Below, in pieces: positions 54,511 to 61,836 of a stretch of 64,000 bases of DNA. The stretch comes from Calditrichia bacterium (lineage in GTDB: Bacteria > Calditrichota > Calditrichia > Calditrichales > J004): contig JACKAO010000001.1 in the NCBI GenBank assembly GCA_020635035.1, positions 490,899 to 554,898 on the forward strand. Reading direction: 5' to 3'. The position numbers and the translations under genes were made by a program. The notes under the pieces are model-generated. The model was not told the DNA's origin. It worked only from the letters and a program-made list of their open reading frames with translations, and made no database searches. Every line of letters begins with the position of its first letter. Position 1 is the stretch's first letter.

Positions 54511-55611
54511 TTATCTCAAGTAACCTTTACGGAATTTACTATGATAAACAATCTGAAGCTTGCGAAAAAGATTCAAAGGTTTTCTTTTTGCCGGCAACAA
54601 ATTTTCATTTTTAACTTTTTCAAGCTGTTCTATAATGTTTTCACTGATTTTTCCATCAAGAACAGGATTAATTTCCTTTAGATGTTGTTGCCTTAAATCT
54701 GAATATTCAGCAGTGTTTTCCAGGCTTCGGTTAATTGCATCTCTCAACTCAGATGGATTATGAATATTTATACCTTTGTTTTCCCTGGCTTGTGTTTTAT
54801 AGGTTATAATGGGCTTATCCAGCACCATAAATTCATATATTACCGATGATGTATCAGAAATCATGACATCCGCTGCATGCAGGTAAGGAGTGATTTCAAC
54901 ATTGGGTAAAACCCGTCCTTTATTTGGATCAATCTTTTTAAACTCATCTATCACCTGTGCATCCATTAGCTCATGAAATTTAAAAAGCCAGAATTCATTA
55001 TCCTTCATTATTTTAGGAATAATTTGCATTAGTGCTGTTGCTGATTCATGCTGAGTGCTGAAAGTAGGAGCATAAAGGATGATTTTCTTATCTTCCGGAA
55101 TATCTGTTTTTTTCTTCAGATCAGTTACAGGATAGTTTAAAATATAGTCTATTTTTGGCCAGCCAGTTTCGATGATCAGGAAATAGGGATCCTTAAGACG
55201 CATTTGTTCATAGCGGTTCGTTACAAATGGTCCGCTTGTAAGATAAATGTCAAAAAAATGCCGGATTTTATAATGTACAGCTTTCTCAACACCCAGTCCG
55301 TGAAAAACCTGCACTTTAATTCCGGGAATTCTAAAATCAACAAAATTTCCAGGGCATAAGACAAAATCAGGGTTAAATTTTCTGGCATCCTTAAGATCAG
55401 TTAAAACAAGATCATCTGCCCATTCAACCGGTTTGACCTGTTTAACTTTATCAGAAACAAAGAAGCAGTATTCTGCTTTACAACGATCCAGAAACGCTGC
55501 CAAAGGTTTAATGATCGAGACAGAATAGGTCTTCGCGATGTAGAACATGTACCGGCCTGTGACTGGAAATCCTATATTTGAATACGGGTTGTTTATTTGT
55601 TCTTCACTCAT
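54511..55611 (-). CDS. CDP-glycerol glycerophosphotransferase-like protein (second copy)
   Basis: 366-residue glycerophosphotransferase-family protein. Key segments are KKIILYAPTFSTQHESAT, FWLFKFHELMD, and ADVMISDTSSVIYEFMVLDK with the conserved SD.SS...E, followed by PIITYKTQARENKGINIHNP. It is a distinct paralogue of the gene at 51964-53049. I start at ATG 55611; a GTG at 55629 in the same frame would add six residues and deepen the overlap with the GT9 gene. It probably attaches or polymerises polyol-phosphate units on the surface glycan. Confidence 0.83.
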   Translation of the reverse strand: MSEEQINNPYSNIGFPVTGRYMFYIAKTYSVSIIKPLAAFLDRCKAEYCFFVSDKVKQVKPVEWADDLVLTDLKDARKFNPDFVLCPGNFVDFRIPGIKVQVFHGLGVEKAVHYKIRHFFDIYLTSGPFVTNRYEQMRLKDPYFLIIETGWPKIDYILNYPVTDLKKKTDIPEDKKIILYAPTFSTQHESATALMQIIPKIMKDNEFWLFKFHELMDAQVIDEFKKIDPNKGRVLPNVEITPYLHAADVMISDTSSVIYEFMVLDKPIITYKTQARENKGINIHNPSELRDAINRSLENTAEYSDLRQQHLKEINPVLDGKISENIIEQLEKVKNENLLPAKRKPLNLFRKLQIVYHSKFRKGYLR

Positions 55612-56632
55612 CGCTCTCAGCCTTTCCACCAGCCGTTTTCAACAAAACATTTCTCGCTGTTACAAAAACTTCATCAACTGTAATTCCAAACGTGTTGTCA
55701 TTTCTATAATTATTATTCTTTTTATGAAAATGAAAATGATTTTCAAAAATAACAGGACTCCAGCGTCTTGGTCCATGTTTTCCAAACAATGCAATTGAAG
55801 GCGTTCCTGTTGCAACAGAAAGGTGATTCAATCCACCATCATTACATATTAAAAGAGTGCAATTTTTTAACATGGCTGCTGCCTGGTTAAACGTGGTTGA
55901 AGGAGCTAAGATACTTTTTTCTTTCATCAGTGATTGCACATTTTGGGCATCTTTTAATTCTTTGGGTGCCCATAAAACAACCAAAGGCATTTGCAGTTCA
56001 GAAACGATCCTGTCACCCAGACCGGCATAATTTTTAAGATTCCATTGTTTTGTTTTTACAGGACTGCCCGGAGAAAAACAAACAAATTGCCCAGGCTTCA
56101 GGTTTTCTTGTTTGAGCCACTTGTTTACATACACCATGGATTCATCTTCAATATAATAAAACAGCTCGTGTGGTTCTTCTTTAATGCCAAGGGGTTCCAG
56201 AACATCAAATTTTAATGCTGAATAATAGCGTACATTTTTCCGCGGAACGCCATAATTGTAGAGCGATTTCCAACGCTTATCAGTAAATCCCAGGCGATAA
56301 CGGGCACCGCTGAATAGCGTAATTTGTGCTGATCCTGTATTACGAATCTGGTCAATTACAACATCATACTTTTTAGTACGTATCCGTTTTATGAGTTTCA
56401 AACGTTCAGTAAAGTAACTTATCCCTTGCCCGTTTCTAAACGTTATAGTTTCATCAATATGCGGATTGTTTTTCATAATTATGTCGTAGGGTTTACGGAC
56501 GAGAAAATCAATTTGGGCATCAGGAAATTTTCTTCGCAGCACCGGCAGGTAACCCGTGTTAAGCAGAACATCCCCAAAGGGCTGATATTGTATTATCAGG
56601 ATTTTTTTTACAGAATCAAGGTCTATGGACAT
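55604..56632 (-). CDS. Glycosyltransferase family 9 (heptosyltransferase-like), copy A
   Basis: 342-residue GT9 protein. The N-terminal ILIIQYQPFGDVLLNTGYLP is the acceptor-side loop with the GD pair, VCFSPGSPVKTKQWNLKNY the middle strand, and LICNDGGLNHLSVATGTPSI with FGKHGPRRWSP the ADP-sugar binding C-terminal domain. GT9 enzymes usually add heptose to the lipopolysaccharide core. It is a close paralogue of the gene at 60751-61827: by my count 32 of the first 51 aligned residues are identical. It overlaps the next gene by 8 bases. Confidence 0.9.
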   Translation of the reverse strand: MSIDLDSVKKILIIQYQPFGDVLLNTGYLPVLRRKFPDAQIDFLVRKPYDIIMKNNPHIDETITFRNGQGISYFTERLKLIKRIRTKKYDVVIDQIRNTGSAQITLFSGARYRLGFTDKRWKSLYNYGVPRKNVRYYSALKFDVLEPLGIKEEPHELFYYIEDESMVYVNKWLKQENLKPGQFVCFSPGSPVKTKQWNLKNYAGLGDRIVSELQMPLVVLWAPKELKDAQNVQSLMKEKSILAPSTTFNQAAAMLKNCTLLICNDGGLNHLSVATGTPSIALFGKHGPRRWSPVIFENHFHFHKKNNNYRNDNTFGITVDEVFVTARNVLLKTAGGKAESDE

Positions 56633-56691
56633 TTTAATGCTTGTTATAAAAGCAGGTAATTTAAAAATATTGGGGATTGAATAAAACTGAA

Positions 56692-57084
56692 TTAATGCTG
56701 ATTCTTTACATTTGTTTTTATTTCAGTTGATGAAATATCCGGAGTACGTTCAAGATAGATTACTTCACAAAGTTTTTTGAACTCGTCAAATTTTCCTTTC
56801 CAGTCATTGCCCATAACAAGAATATCGATTTTATGAGAAACAATATCCTGACCTTTCTGCTCCCAATCATGCTCGGGGATTACTTCATCAACATACTTAA
56901 TAGCTTCTACAATTCTGGCACGGTGCTGGTAAGGGTAGACGCATTTTTTACCTTTTATTGCATTAAATTCATCTGTGGAAACAGCAACAACAAGGTAATC
57001 ACCTAATGCCCTTGCCCTTTCCAGGATGCGCAGGTGCCCGTAGTGAAACAGATCGAATGTACCGTATGTGATAACTTTTTTCAT
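56692..57084 (-). CDS. Glycerol-3-phosphate cytidylyltransferase-like (TagD-like)
   Basis: 130-residue nucleotidyltransferase with the motif YGTFDLFHYGHLRILERA (HxGH at residues 14-17) and the C-terminal RTPDISSTEIK (ISSTxI). Length and the KGKKCVYPYQHRARIVEAIK segment match TagD/TarD, which makes CDP-glycerol. This would supply the donor for the two glycerophosphotransferase-like proteins in the cluster. Activation of another small phospho-alcohol (e.g. ethanolamine) is possible. An imperfect inverted repeat lies just upstream. Confidence 0.85.
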   Translation of the reverse strand: MKKVITYGTFDLFHYGHLRILERARALGDYLVVAVSTDEFNAIKGKKCVYPYQHRARIVEAIKYVDEVIPEHDWEQKGQDIVSHKIDILVMGNDWKGKFDEFKKLCEVIYLERTPDISSTEIKTNVKNQH

Positions 57085-57095
57085 TCAAAGTCCAG

Positions 57096-57185
57096 ATTTA
57101 ATCTTCATCATGATCTTGATCTTAATCTTTATCTATAAATTAAAAAGCTTTTTGATTAAGATCAGGATTATGATAATGATTAGGA
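57096..57185. repeat. Imperfect inverted repeat between the TagD-like and DUF6165 genes
   Basis: Two 32-base arms (57096-57127 and 57154-57185) pair at 25 of 32 positions around a 26-base centre; the innermost 11 positions pair perfectly. The arms are built of short ATCTTAATC/GATTAAGAT-type words, unlike the neighbouring coding sequence. The right arm overlaps the stop codon of the DUF6165 gene. It could be a dispersed repeat or a processing hairpin. There is no T-run, so it is not a standard terminator. Confidence 0.65.
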
Positions 57186-57563
57186 TTTTTTATAGTTCAC
57201 GTATTCTTTTTCTTCAACCAGCTCGGAACCGAATTTAAGATTGATGTCTTTTTTGATTTTAGCCCGTTCGTCATTCTCATAATAGACACTGCGTGCCAGT
57301 TTTATAAAACCTTCGTCAAATTCCTGGTTGTATTCTTTTATACGAATTTTATCTTCAATTTCCCATAAACGCAGATTTACCGTTCGTAAATCTTTAAACT
57401 CTGTTGAATCCGGGGTGATTTTCATTTTTGCAAGATCATCTTTTAAAAGATCATATTCTTTGCGGATGTTTTTTAATTTATCCCGGTCAGTCATTTTTTC
57501 AAGTTTAATATCAAGAATCGTTAATTTATCTACTACTTCTCCAATCGATACTTCAATTTTCAT
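57180..57563 (-). CDS. DUF6165 family protein
   Basis: 127-residue cytoplasmic protein with the family start MKIEVSIGEVVDKLTILDIK and a helical charged body (LKNIRKEYDLLKDDLAKMK, NLRLWEIEDKIRIKEYNQEF). DUF6165 genes are regularly found among lipopolysaccharide and capsule genes, as here, but no activity is known. The gene overlaps the GT9 gene by 11 bases. The sequence is predominantly coiled helix, perhaps an adaptor or regulator of the glycosyltransferases (inference). Confidence 0.8.
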   Translation of the reverse strand: MKIEVSIGEVVDKLTILDIKLEKMTDRDKLKNIRKEYDLLKDDLAKMKITPDSTEFKDLRTVNLRLWEIEDKIRIKEYNQEFDEGFIKLARSVYYENDERAKIKKDINLKFGSELVEEKEYVNYKKS

Positions 57564-58440
57564 GTGTTTGTCTTTCTGTTTTTATACTATTTAATTCTTT
57601 TCTAAAATGGTTATTAATCTTACCTGCTACATCATCAGGAGAAATACCTTTCATGCAGATCATTGTATCACAGACAGTCATTTTTTTATATGATCTAAAA
57701 CAGGGTGAACATTCCACCATATTAATAATATTAAGGTTCTCTTCATATTCAGATATTTCAGGATTAATAAATCCACCATAAATTATTACAGAACGCTTTC
57801 CAACCGATTTTGCCAGGTGCATCAGCCCACCTTCAAGTCCTACAAAAAAAAGGCTGTTCTTTATAATTGCAGCTGATTGCCTGATCATTAAACCGCGCCC
57901 ATCATGAACTCCATCCAGTAATTCATCATTTTTTAAACCTACTTGTACGAATTGATAATTATTAAAATATTTGCGTAACTTCTGAAAATTCTCCATTCCC
58001 CATTCTTTGCGATTGGCACTGAATTTTTGTTTTCCATGCGGGCAAATTGCTATATATGGAAAATTAAATCTTTTGTGTATATCATTGAGCTCATCATCTG
58101 TTAAAAATAATTCTGGATAAGCTTTCCCTTGAGCCCCGACAGAAGTCATAAATTGCTCATAGAGAGACATTTTAGTCTTCTCATCAATATAATACTTTGG
58201 CTTAATATGTCGCCTGGTAGTTTTCAGATGTTTATCTGTAACCCAATCTACGTATGGATTATTAAAAAAAAGGTCCGTCCAGTTTGCTTCCACAATAATT
58301 TTATGTTCCGGATATCTCTTTTTAATAAATGGCAGCACAAGTGACATGAGCAGATCGTCACCCAAAGCCCCGGAACGTTTTCTTATAAAAACAGTTTTGG
58401 GTCTTAATAAATAGTAAAAAAGTTTAACGTAGCTTAACAT
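57553..58440 (-). CDS. Glycosyltransferase family 9-like protein, copy B
   Basis: 295-residue GT9/heptosyltransferase-like protein, shorter and more divergent than the other two. The N-terminal RKRSGALGDDLLMSLVLPFI carries the GD pair. The C-terminal NSLFFVGLEGGLMHLAKSVG and SVIIYGGFINPEISEYEENL form the nucleotide-sugar site. A Cys-rich C-terminal stretch (VECSPCFRSYKKMTVCDTMI) is unusual and might bind metal, as in some GT9 relatives with CxPC motifs. It overlaps the GT4 gene by 17 bases. Confidence 0.82.
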   Translation of the reverse strand: MLSYVKLFYYLLRPKTVFIRKRSGALGDDLLMSLVLPFIKKRYPEHKIIVEANWTDLFFNNPYVDWVTDKHLKTTRRHIKPKYYIDEKTKMSLYEQFMTSVGAQGKAYPELFLTDDELNDIHKRFNFPYIAICPHGKQKFSANRKEWGMENFQKLRKYFNNYQFVQVGLKNDELLDGVHDGRGLMIRQSAAIIKNSLFFVGLEGGLMHLAKSVGKRSVIIYGGFINPEISEYEENLNIINMVECSPCFRSYKKMTVCDTMICMKGISPDDVAGKINNHFRKELNSIKTERQTHEN

Positions 58441-59527
58441 ATTTTTTTATCTGATCTGAAAAGTAAGCTTCCAAATCATCAATCATTTTTGTTTCGGTAA
58501 ATTTTTCAGTAAGTGTTTTAAGGCTGTTTTCAGAAAATTTATTTCGCAGTCCGGCATCAGAAATCAAAATTTTTAACTTCTCCATTAAATCAGTGATGTC
58601 ATGTGCATTTATCATAAATCCATTCTGACCATTTTCGATTATTTCTGAAACCCCTCCAACATCTGACGCGATGACTGCGCTGCCAACAGAAAAATATTCA
58701 ACTACTGTATTAGGGAATCCTTCCAGGGCAGAATTTAACACTGCGATATCATAGGCTTTTGCAGCCAAAGCCGGTTTATCGGTAAAACCTGCAAAAATTA
58801 CTTCTTTTGTAACGCTCAAATCTACAGCCAGCTTTTTAAGATTTTCAAGTTGTTTGCCAACTCCGCAAACAACCAATCTGATATTTTCAAATTCTTTTTG
58901 CAGTGCAGAAAAAGCCTCGATCAGCTTATCCACCTGTTTTACTTTTAATAGTTGTACTGTTGTTCCTATTACCAGCTGATTTTCTTTAATACCCCATTCT
59001 TTTCTTTGTTTATCTATCTCTTGTCTGTCAAAGATTAACGGATTTCGTCCGTTGTAGATTGTCTTAAAATTATCAATGTTAAGCCAGCTGGCACGTGCTT
59101 TTGCTCCATATTTTAAAGCGTTGCAGGGTACAATATTTCCATCTACCAATATTTGATGATTCCATTTGTTTTTAAAACTATTATTAAAATCATCTTCACG
59201 GCCAATTCTTCTTATATTGGGAATACGCCCTAAACGTGCCGCTAATCCACCAATCGCAACTTCCTTTTCAAGGTTTGTAACAAGAAGATCCACTTTATTT
59301 TTTTTGATAAATTTCTTTATATAATTTACTGCAAAAGGATTGTACTCAAATCCGAGTTTGTGTTTAACCAGATTCAGGTCCTTTGGAAACTCCGATGTAA
59401 TCTTTGAATCCGGATGTGATAAAACCCATACAGTATGGCCGCGTTGCTGGAGTCCCCGCGCAGTTTTTAACATCCAGCTGGCTACGCCACCCCACCTTTT
59501 TTTTGAAGAAATATATAAAATACGCAT
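58424..59527 (-). CDS. Glycosyltransferase family 4
   Basis: 367-residue GT-B retaining glycosyltransferase. The N-terminal domain opens with RILYISSKKRWGGVASWML and RGLQQRGHTVWVLS; the C-terminal GT4 domain has LVIGTTVQLLKVKQVDKLIE and the donor-binding ALEGFPNTVVEYFSVGSAVI followed by ASDVGGVSEIIENGQNGF. The sugar is not predictable. It is tightly linked: its start overlaps the pyruvyltransferase stop and its end overlaps the GT9 gene. Confidence 0.93.
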   Translation of the reverse strand: MRILYISSKKRWGGVASWMLKTARGLQQRGHTVWVLSHPDSKITSEFPKDLNLVKHKLGFEYNPFAVNYIKKFIKKNKVDLLVTNLEKEVAIGGLAARLGRIPNIRRIGREDDFNNSFKNKWNHQILVDGNIVPCNALKYGAKARASWLNIDNFKTIYNGRNPLIFDRQEIDKQRKEWGIKENQLVIGTTVQLLKVKQVDKLIEAFSALQKEFENIRLVVCGVGKQLENLKKLAVDLSVTKEVIFAGFTDKPALAAKAYDIAVLNSALEGFPNTVVEYFSVGSAVIASDVGGVSEIIENGQNGFMINAHDITDLMEKLKILISDAGLRNKFSENSLKTLTEKFTETKMIDDLEAYFSDQIKKYVKLR

Positions 59528-60660
59528 TAGTCCCGTTTCAACTTTTGCCTGATATCATCTGCTACACTAGAAATAAATGATTTAAATACATTTTTGTATT
59601 CGGATTTTAATGCGTAAAAGTTCTCAAAAACAGATAGATCATTTTTAAGAATTGTCTGAATTCGTTGTTCAAGTTTTCCTGAAAATTCAGTGTCATTTAT
59701 GTTTAGATTCCAGTCGACCAGGTTAAATGTCTCCGAAAAACCCAATCCCCTTTTATCAATATTAATATTAATGAATGGTTTTCCAAGTCCCGAAACGAAA
59801 ATAGATGCATGCAAGCGAGAACCAACAACAAAAGCGGCATTCCTGTAAAAGTCCACAAAATCATCAACATAATTTGAGAAAAATATCTTTCTTTCAGGAA
59901 AAAAACTTTGAGCTGTAAATACATCACGGTCATCATGACAAGAAATCACAGGCTCCAAACCGGCTTTTTCAATAATACTGATAGTATTTTCTATTCTGGC
60001 AATAAGATCCGAATATAACTCACTTTTATTCTTTTTAATTACAGGAAAAGGAAATGTTAATGCTGCATAACCATCTGTTTTAAAATGAAAAGGTTCATCA
60101 TAAAGATACATCGCCGGGCATCCTGTCAAAATCGTTTTATCAATACCGAGGCTTTCCAGAAATTTCTGAGTTAATTTGTCCCGCACGGATGAATATCGGG
60201 CTGTGATATTGGTTTGTCTAATATCATCCAAGTACTCATGTTTATTTATTTTTGGAGGAGCATCTAATCCTGCTGAAGAAATACCCAATCCAATCAGATA
60301 AAGTGGCGGATTAAGTTTAGTAATTTCATCTTTCTTTATTCTAAGTGACCAATTGTTATACTGGTCTGATCCTCCAATAATAACCGCATCAGCAAACTGA
60401 TTACTTTGATTGATATTCTCACCTTTGAGTTGCACAGGCATGCCCCAACCTCTATTTTTGGCACATGCTTTTGGGATAAACAAAGCTTCAGGCAAATTTT
60501 CTTTAAGATGTTTACGAATGGACTTTATTACAAAGTGATCGCCAATATTAAAGGTATGCGGGCAATAATGATGAATAATGATTGTATCGCGGTTAATTTG
60601 TTTCTGAAACCGGCCATCTGTTATTTTTTTTATTTTTATTCGTTTTCTAAATAACTTCAT
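59527..60660 (-). CDS. Polysaccharide pyruvyl transferase family protein
   Basis: 377-residue member of the CsaB/WcaK family, which adds ketal pyruvate from phosphoenolpyruvate to sugars of surface polysaccharides. The N-terminal IIIHHYCPHTFNIGDHFVIK, VIIGGSDQYNNWSLR, and the conserved late FVVGSRLHASIFVSGLGKPF are typical. It is the first gene of the minus-strand glycan run and is divergent from the GT9 copy at 60751. Adding pyruvate would make the glycan more acidic, in line with sulfate and phosphate groups predicted from neighbours (inference). Confidence 0.86.
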   Translation of the reverse strand: MKLFRKRIKIKKITDGRFQKQINRDTIIIHHYCPHTFNIGDHFVIKSIRKHLKENLPEALFIPKACAKNRGWGMPVQLKGENINQSNQFADAVIIGGSDQYNNWSLRIKKDEITKLNPPLYLIGLGISSAGLDAPPKINKHEYLDDIRQTNITARYSSVRDKLTQKFLESLGIDKTILTGCPAMYLYDEPFHFKTDGYAALTFPFPVIKKNKSELYSDLIARIENTISIIEKAGLEPVISCHDDRDVFTAQSFFPERKIFFSNYVDDFVDFYRNAAFVVGSRLHASIFVSGLGKPFININIDKRGLGFSETFNLVDWNLNINDTEFSGKLEQRIQTILKNDLSVFENFYALKSEYKNVFKSFISSVADDIRQKLKRD

Positions 60661-60750
60661 TTTTTTTGATTATTGATTAAAAAATAAATTTAACTATCTC
60701 TTTAAATATTTACAATTTCTTATCATTAAGGTCCTAAAACTGCAGGTAAA

Positions 60751-61827
60751 ATGAGCTCTGATATTAAAACACTTAATAATGAACAATTAAAATCAATACA
60801 AAAAATCCTTATCATCCAACAGAAACCCTTTGGCGACATTCTTTTAAATACTGGTTATTTTGAAGAGCTTAGACGCCATTTTCCTGAAGCTCAGATCGAT
60901 TACCTGATCCAGAAGCCTTATAAGACGATCCTTGAAGATAACCCATATCTGAACAACCTGGTGCTGATGGATAAAAACAAAGGATTTAAAAAGCTGATCA
61001 CAATTTTTAAAACCATCCATCAAATACGTAAAACTGGATATGACCTGGTAATTGATCAGTTAAGGGGAACCAGTTCAATCCGCTTTGTTGCTTTCAGCGG
61101 GGCACGTTGGAAACTGGGATGGAAACTGAAACCTAAAAAACGCATGGGATTTACATTTAATCGCTGGAACTGGGTCTATAACCTGGCTGTACCGAAAGGT
61201 GAAACCCGTTATTATGCCCGCTGGAAGTTTGACCTGCTGCAGCCTTTGGGAATTAAGGAAGTTGAGCATAACATCTACTACCATGTAAAACCGAAATCGT
61301 TTGAATTTATAAAAAAATGGCTGGAGAAAGCCGGCCTGAATCAGCGACCTTTTATTGCTTTCTCTCCCGGCACGCCGGTTCGTAAAAAACAATGGGACTT
61401 AGATTATTATGCACAACTGGCAGATATGATTCGTCAAAAACTGGATATGCATGTCGTTCTGCTCTGGGGCCCGGGTGAAAAAGATGATGTTGAGTATATA
61501 AAAAGCAGAATGGAGTCCGAGCCGTTTATCGCACCACCGACCACTTTTAACCAGGCCGGTGCCCTTCTGCATTCTGCGCTAATGTTGATAACAAACGACG
61601 GCGGCATCAATCACCTGGCAGTTTCCCAGGAAGTACCATCTATTTCAATATTTGGCCCTAAATCTAACCCGATAAAATGGTGCGCCTGGCACAAACCAAT
61701 CCATCCATATATGAAGGATTTTAATTTTAAAAATTTTGAAGACAACCGTTTTAATATTAGTCCGGAACAGGTTTTCAACAAAGTAACGGAACTAATAAAA
61801 ATCATTGATAGCAAGAACGTGAATTAA
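60751..61827 (+). CDS. Glycosyltransferase family 9 (heptosyltransferase-like), copy C
   Basis: 358-residue GT9 protein on the opposite strand from the rest of the glycan cluster. Key segments are ILIIQQKPFGDILLNTGYFE, AFSPGTPVRKKQWDLDYY and LITNDGGINHLAVSQEVPSI with FGPKSNPIKW. It is a clear paralogue of copy A (55604-56632) throughout its length. AGGT lies four bases before the ATG. The 90-base gap to the divergent pyruvyltransferase gene should hold promoters for both. It ends 10 bases before the convergent GH95 gene. Confidence 0.9.
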   Translation: MSSDIKTLNNEQLKSIQKILIIQQKPFGDILLNTGYFEELRRHFPEAQIDYLIQKPYKTILEDNPYLNNLVLMDKNKGFKKLITIFKTIHQIRKTGYDLVIDQLRGTSSIRFVAFSGARWKLGWKLKPKKRMGFTFNRWNWVYNLAVPKGETRYYARWKFDLLQPLGIKEVEHNIYYHVKPKSFEFIKKWLEKAGLNQRPFIAFSPGTPVRKKQWDLDYYAQLADMIRQKLDMHVVLLWGPGEKDDVEYIKSRMESEPFIAPPTTFNQAGALLHSALMLITNDGGINHLAVSQEVPSISIFGPKSNPIKWCAWHKPIHPYMKDFNFKNFEDNRFNISPEQVFNKVTELIKIIDSKNVN

Positions 61828-61836
61828 AATCAGTAA

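Noticed and set aside
57096..57185. Considered as a CRISPR or tandem repeat array
   Set aside because: Only one pair of imperfect inverted arms, with no direct repeats with spacers and no cas genes.
51197..60660. Cluster considered as evidence of a Gram-positive host with wall teichoic acid
   Set aside because: lpxD, bamA, ompH and tamB in the same window require an outer membrane, and TagA/TagO/TagGH genes are not seen.
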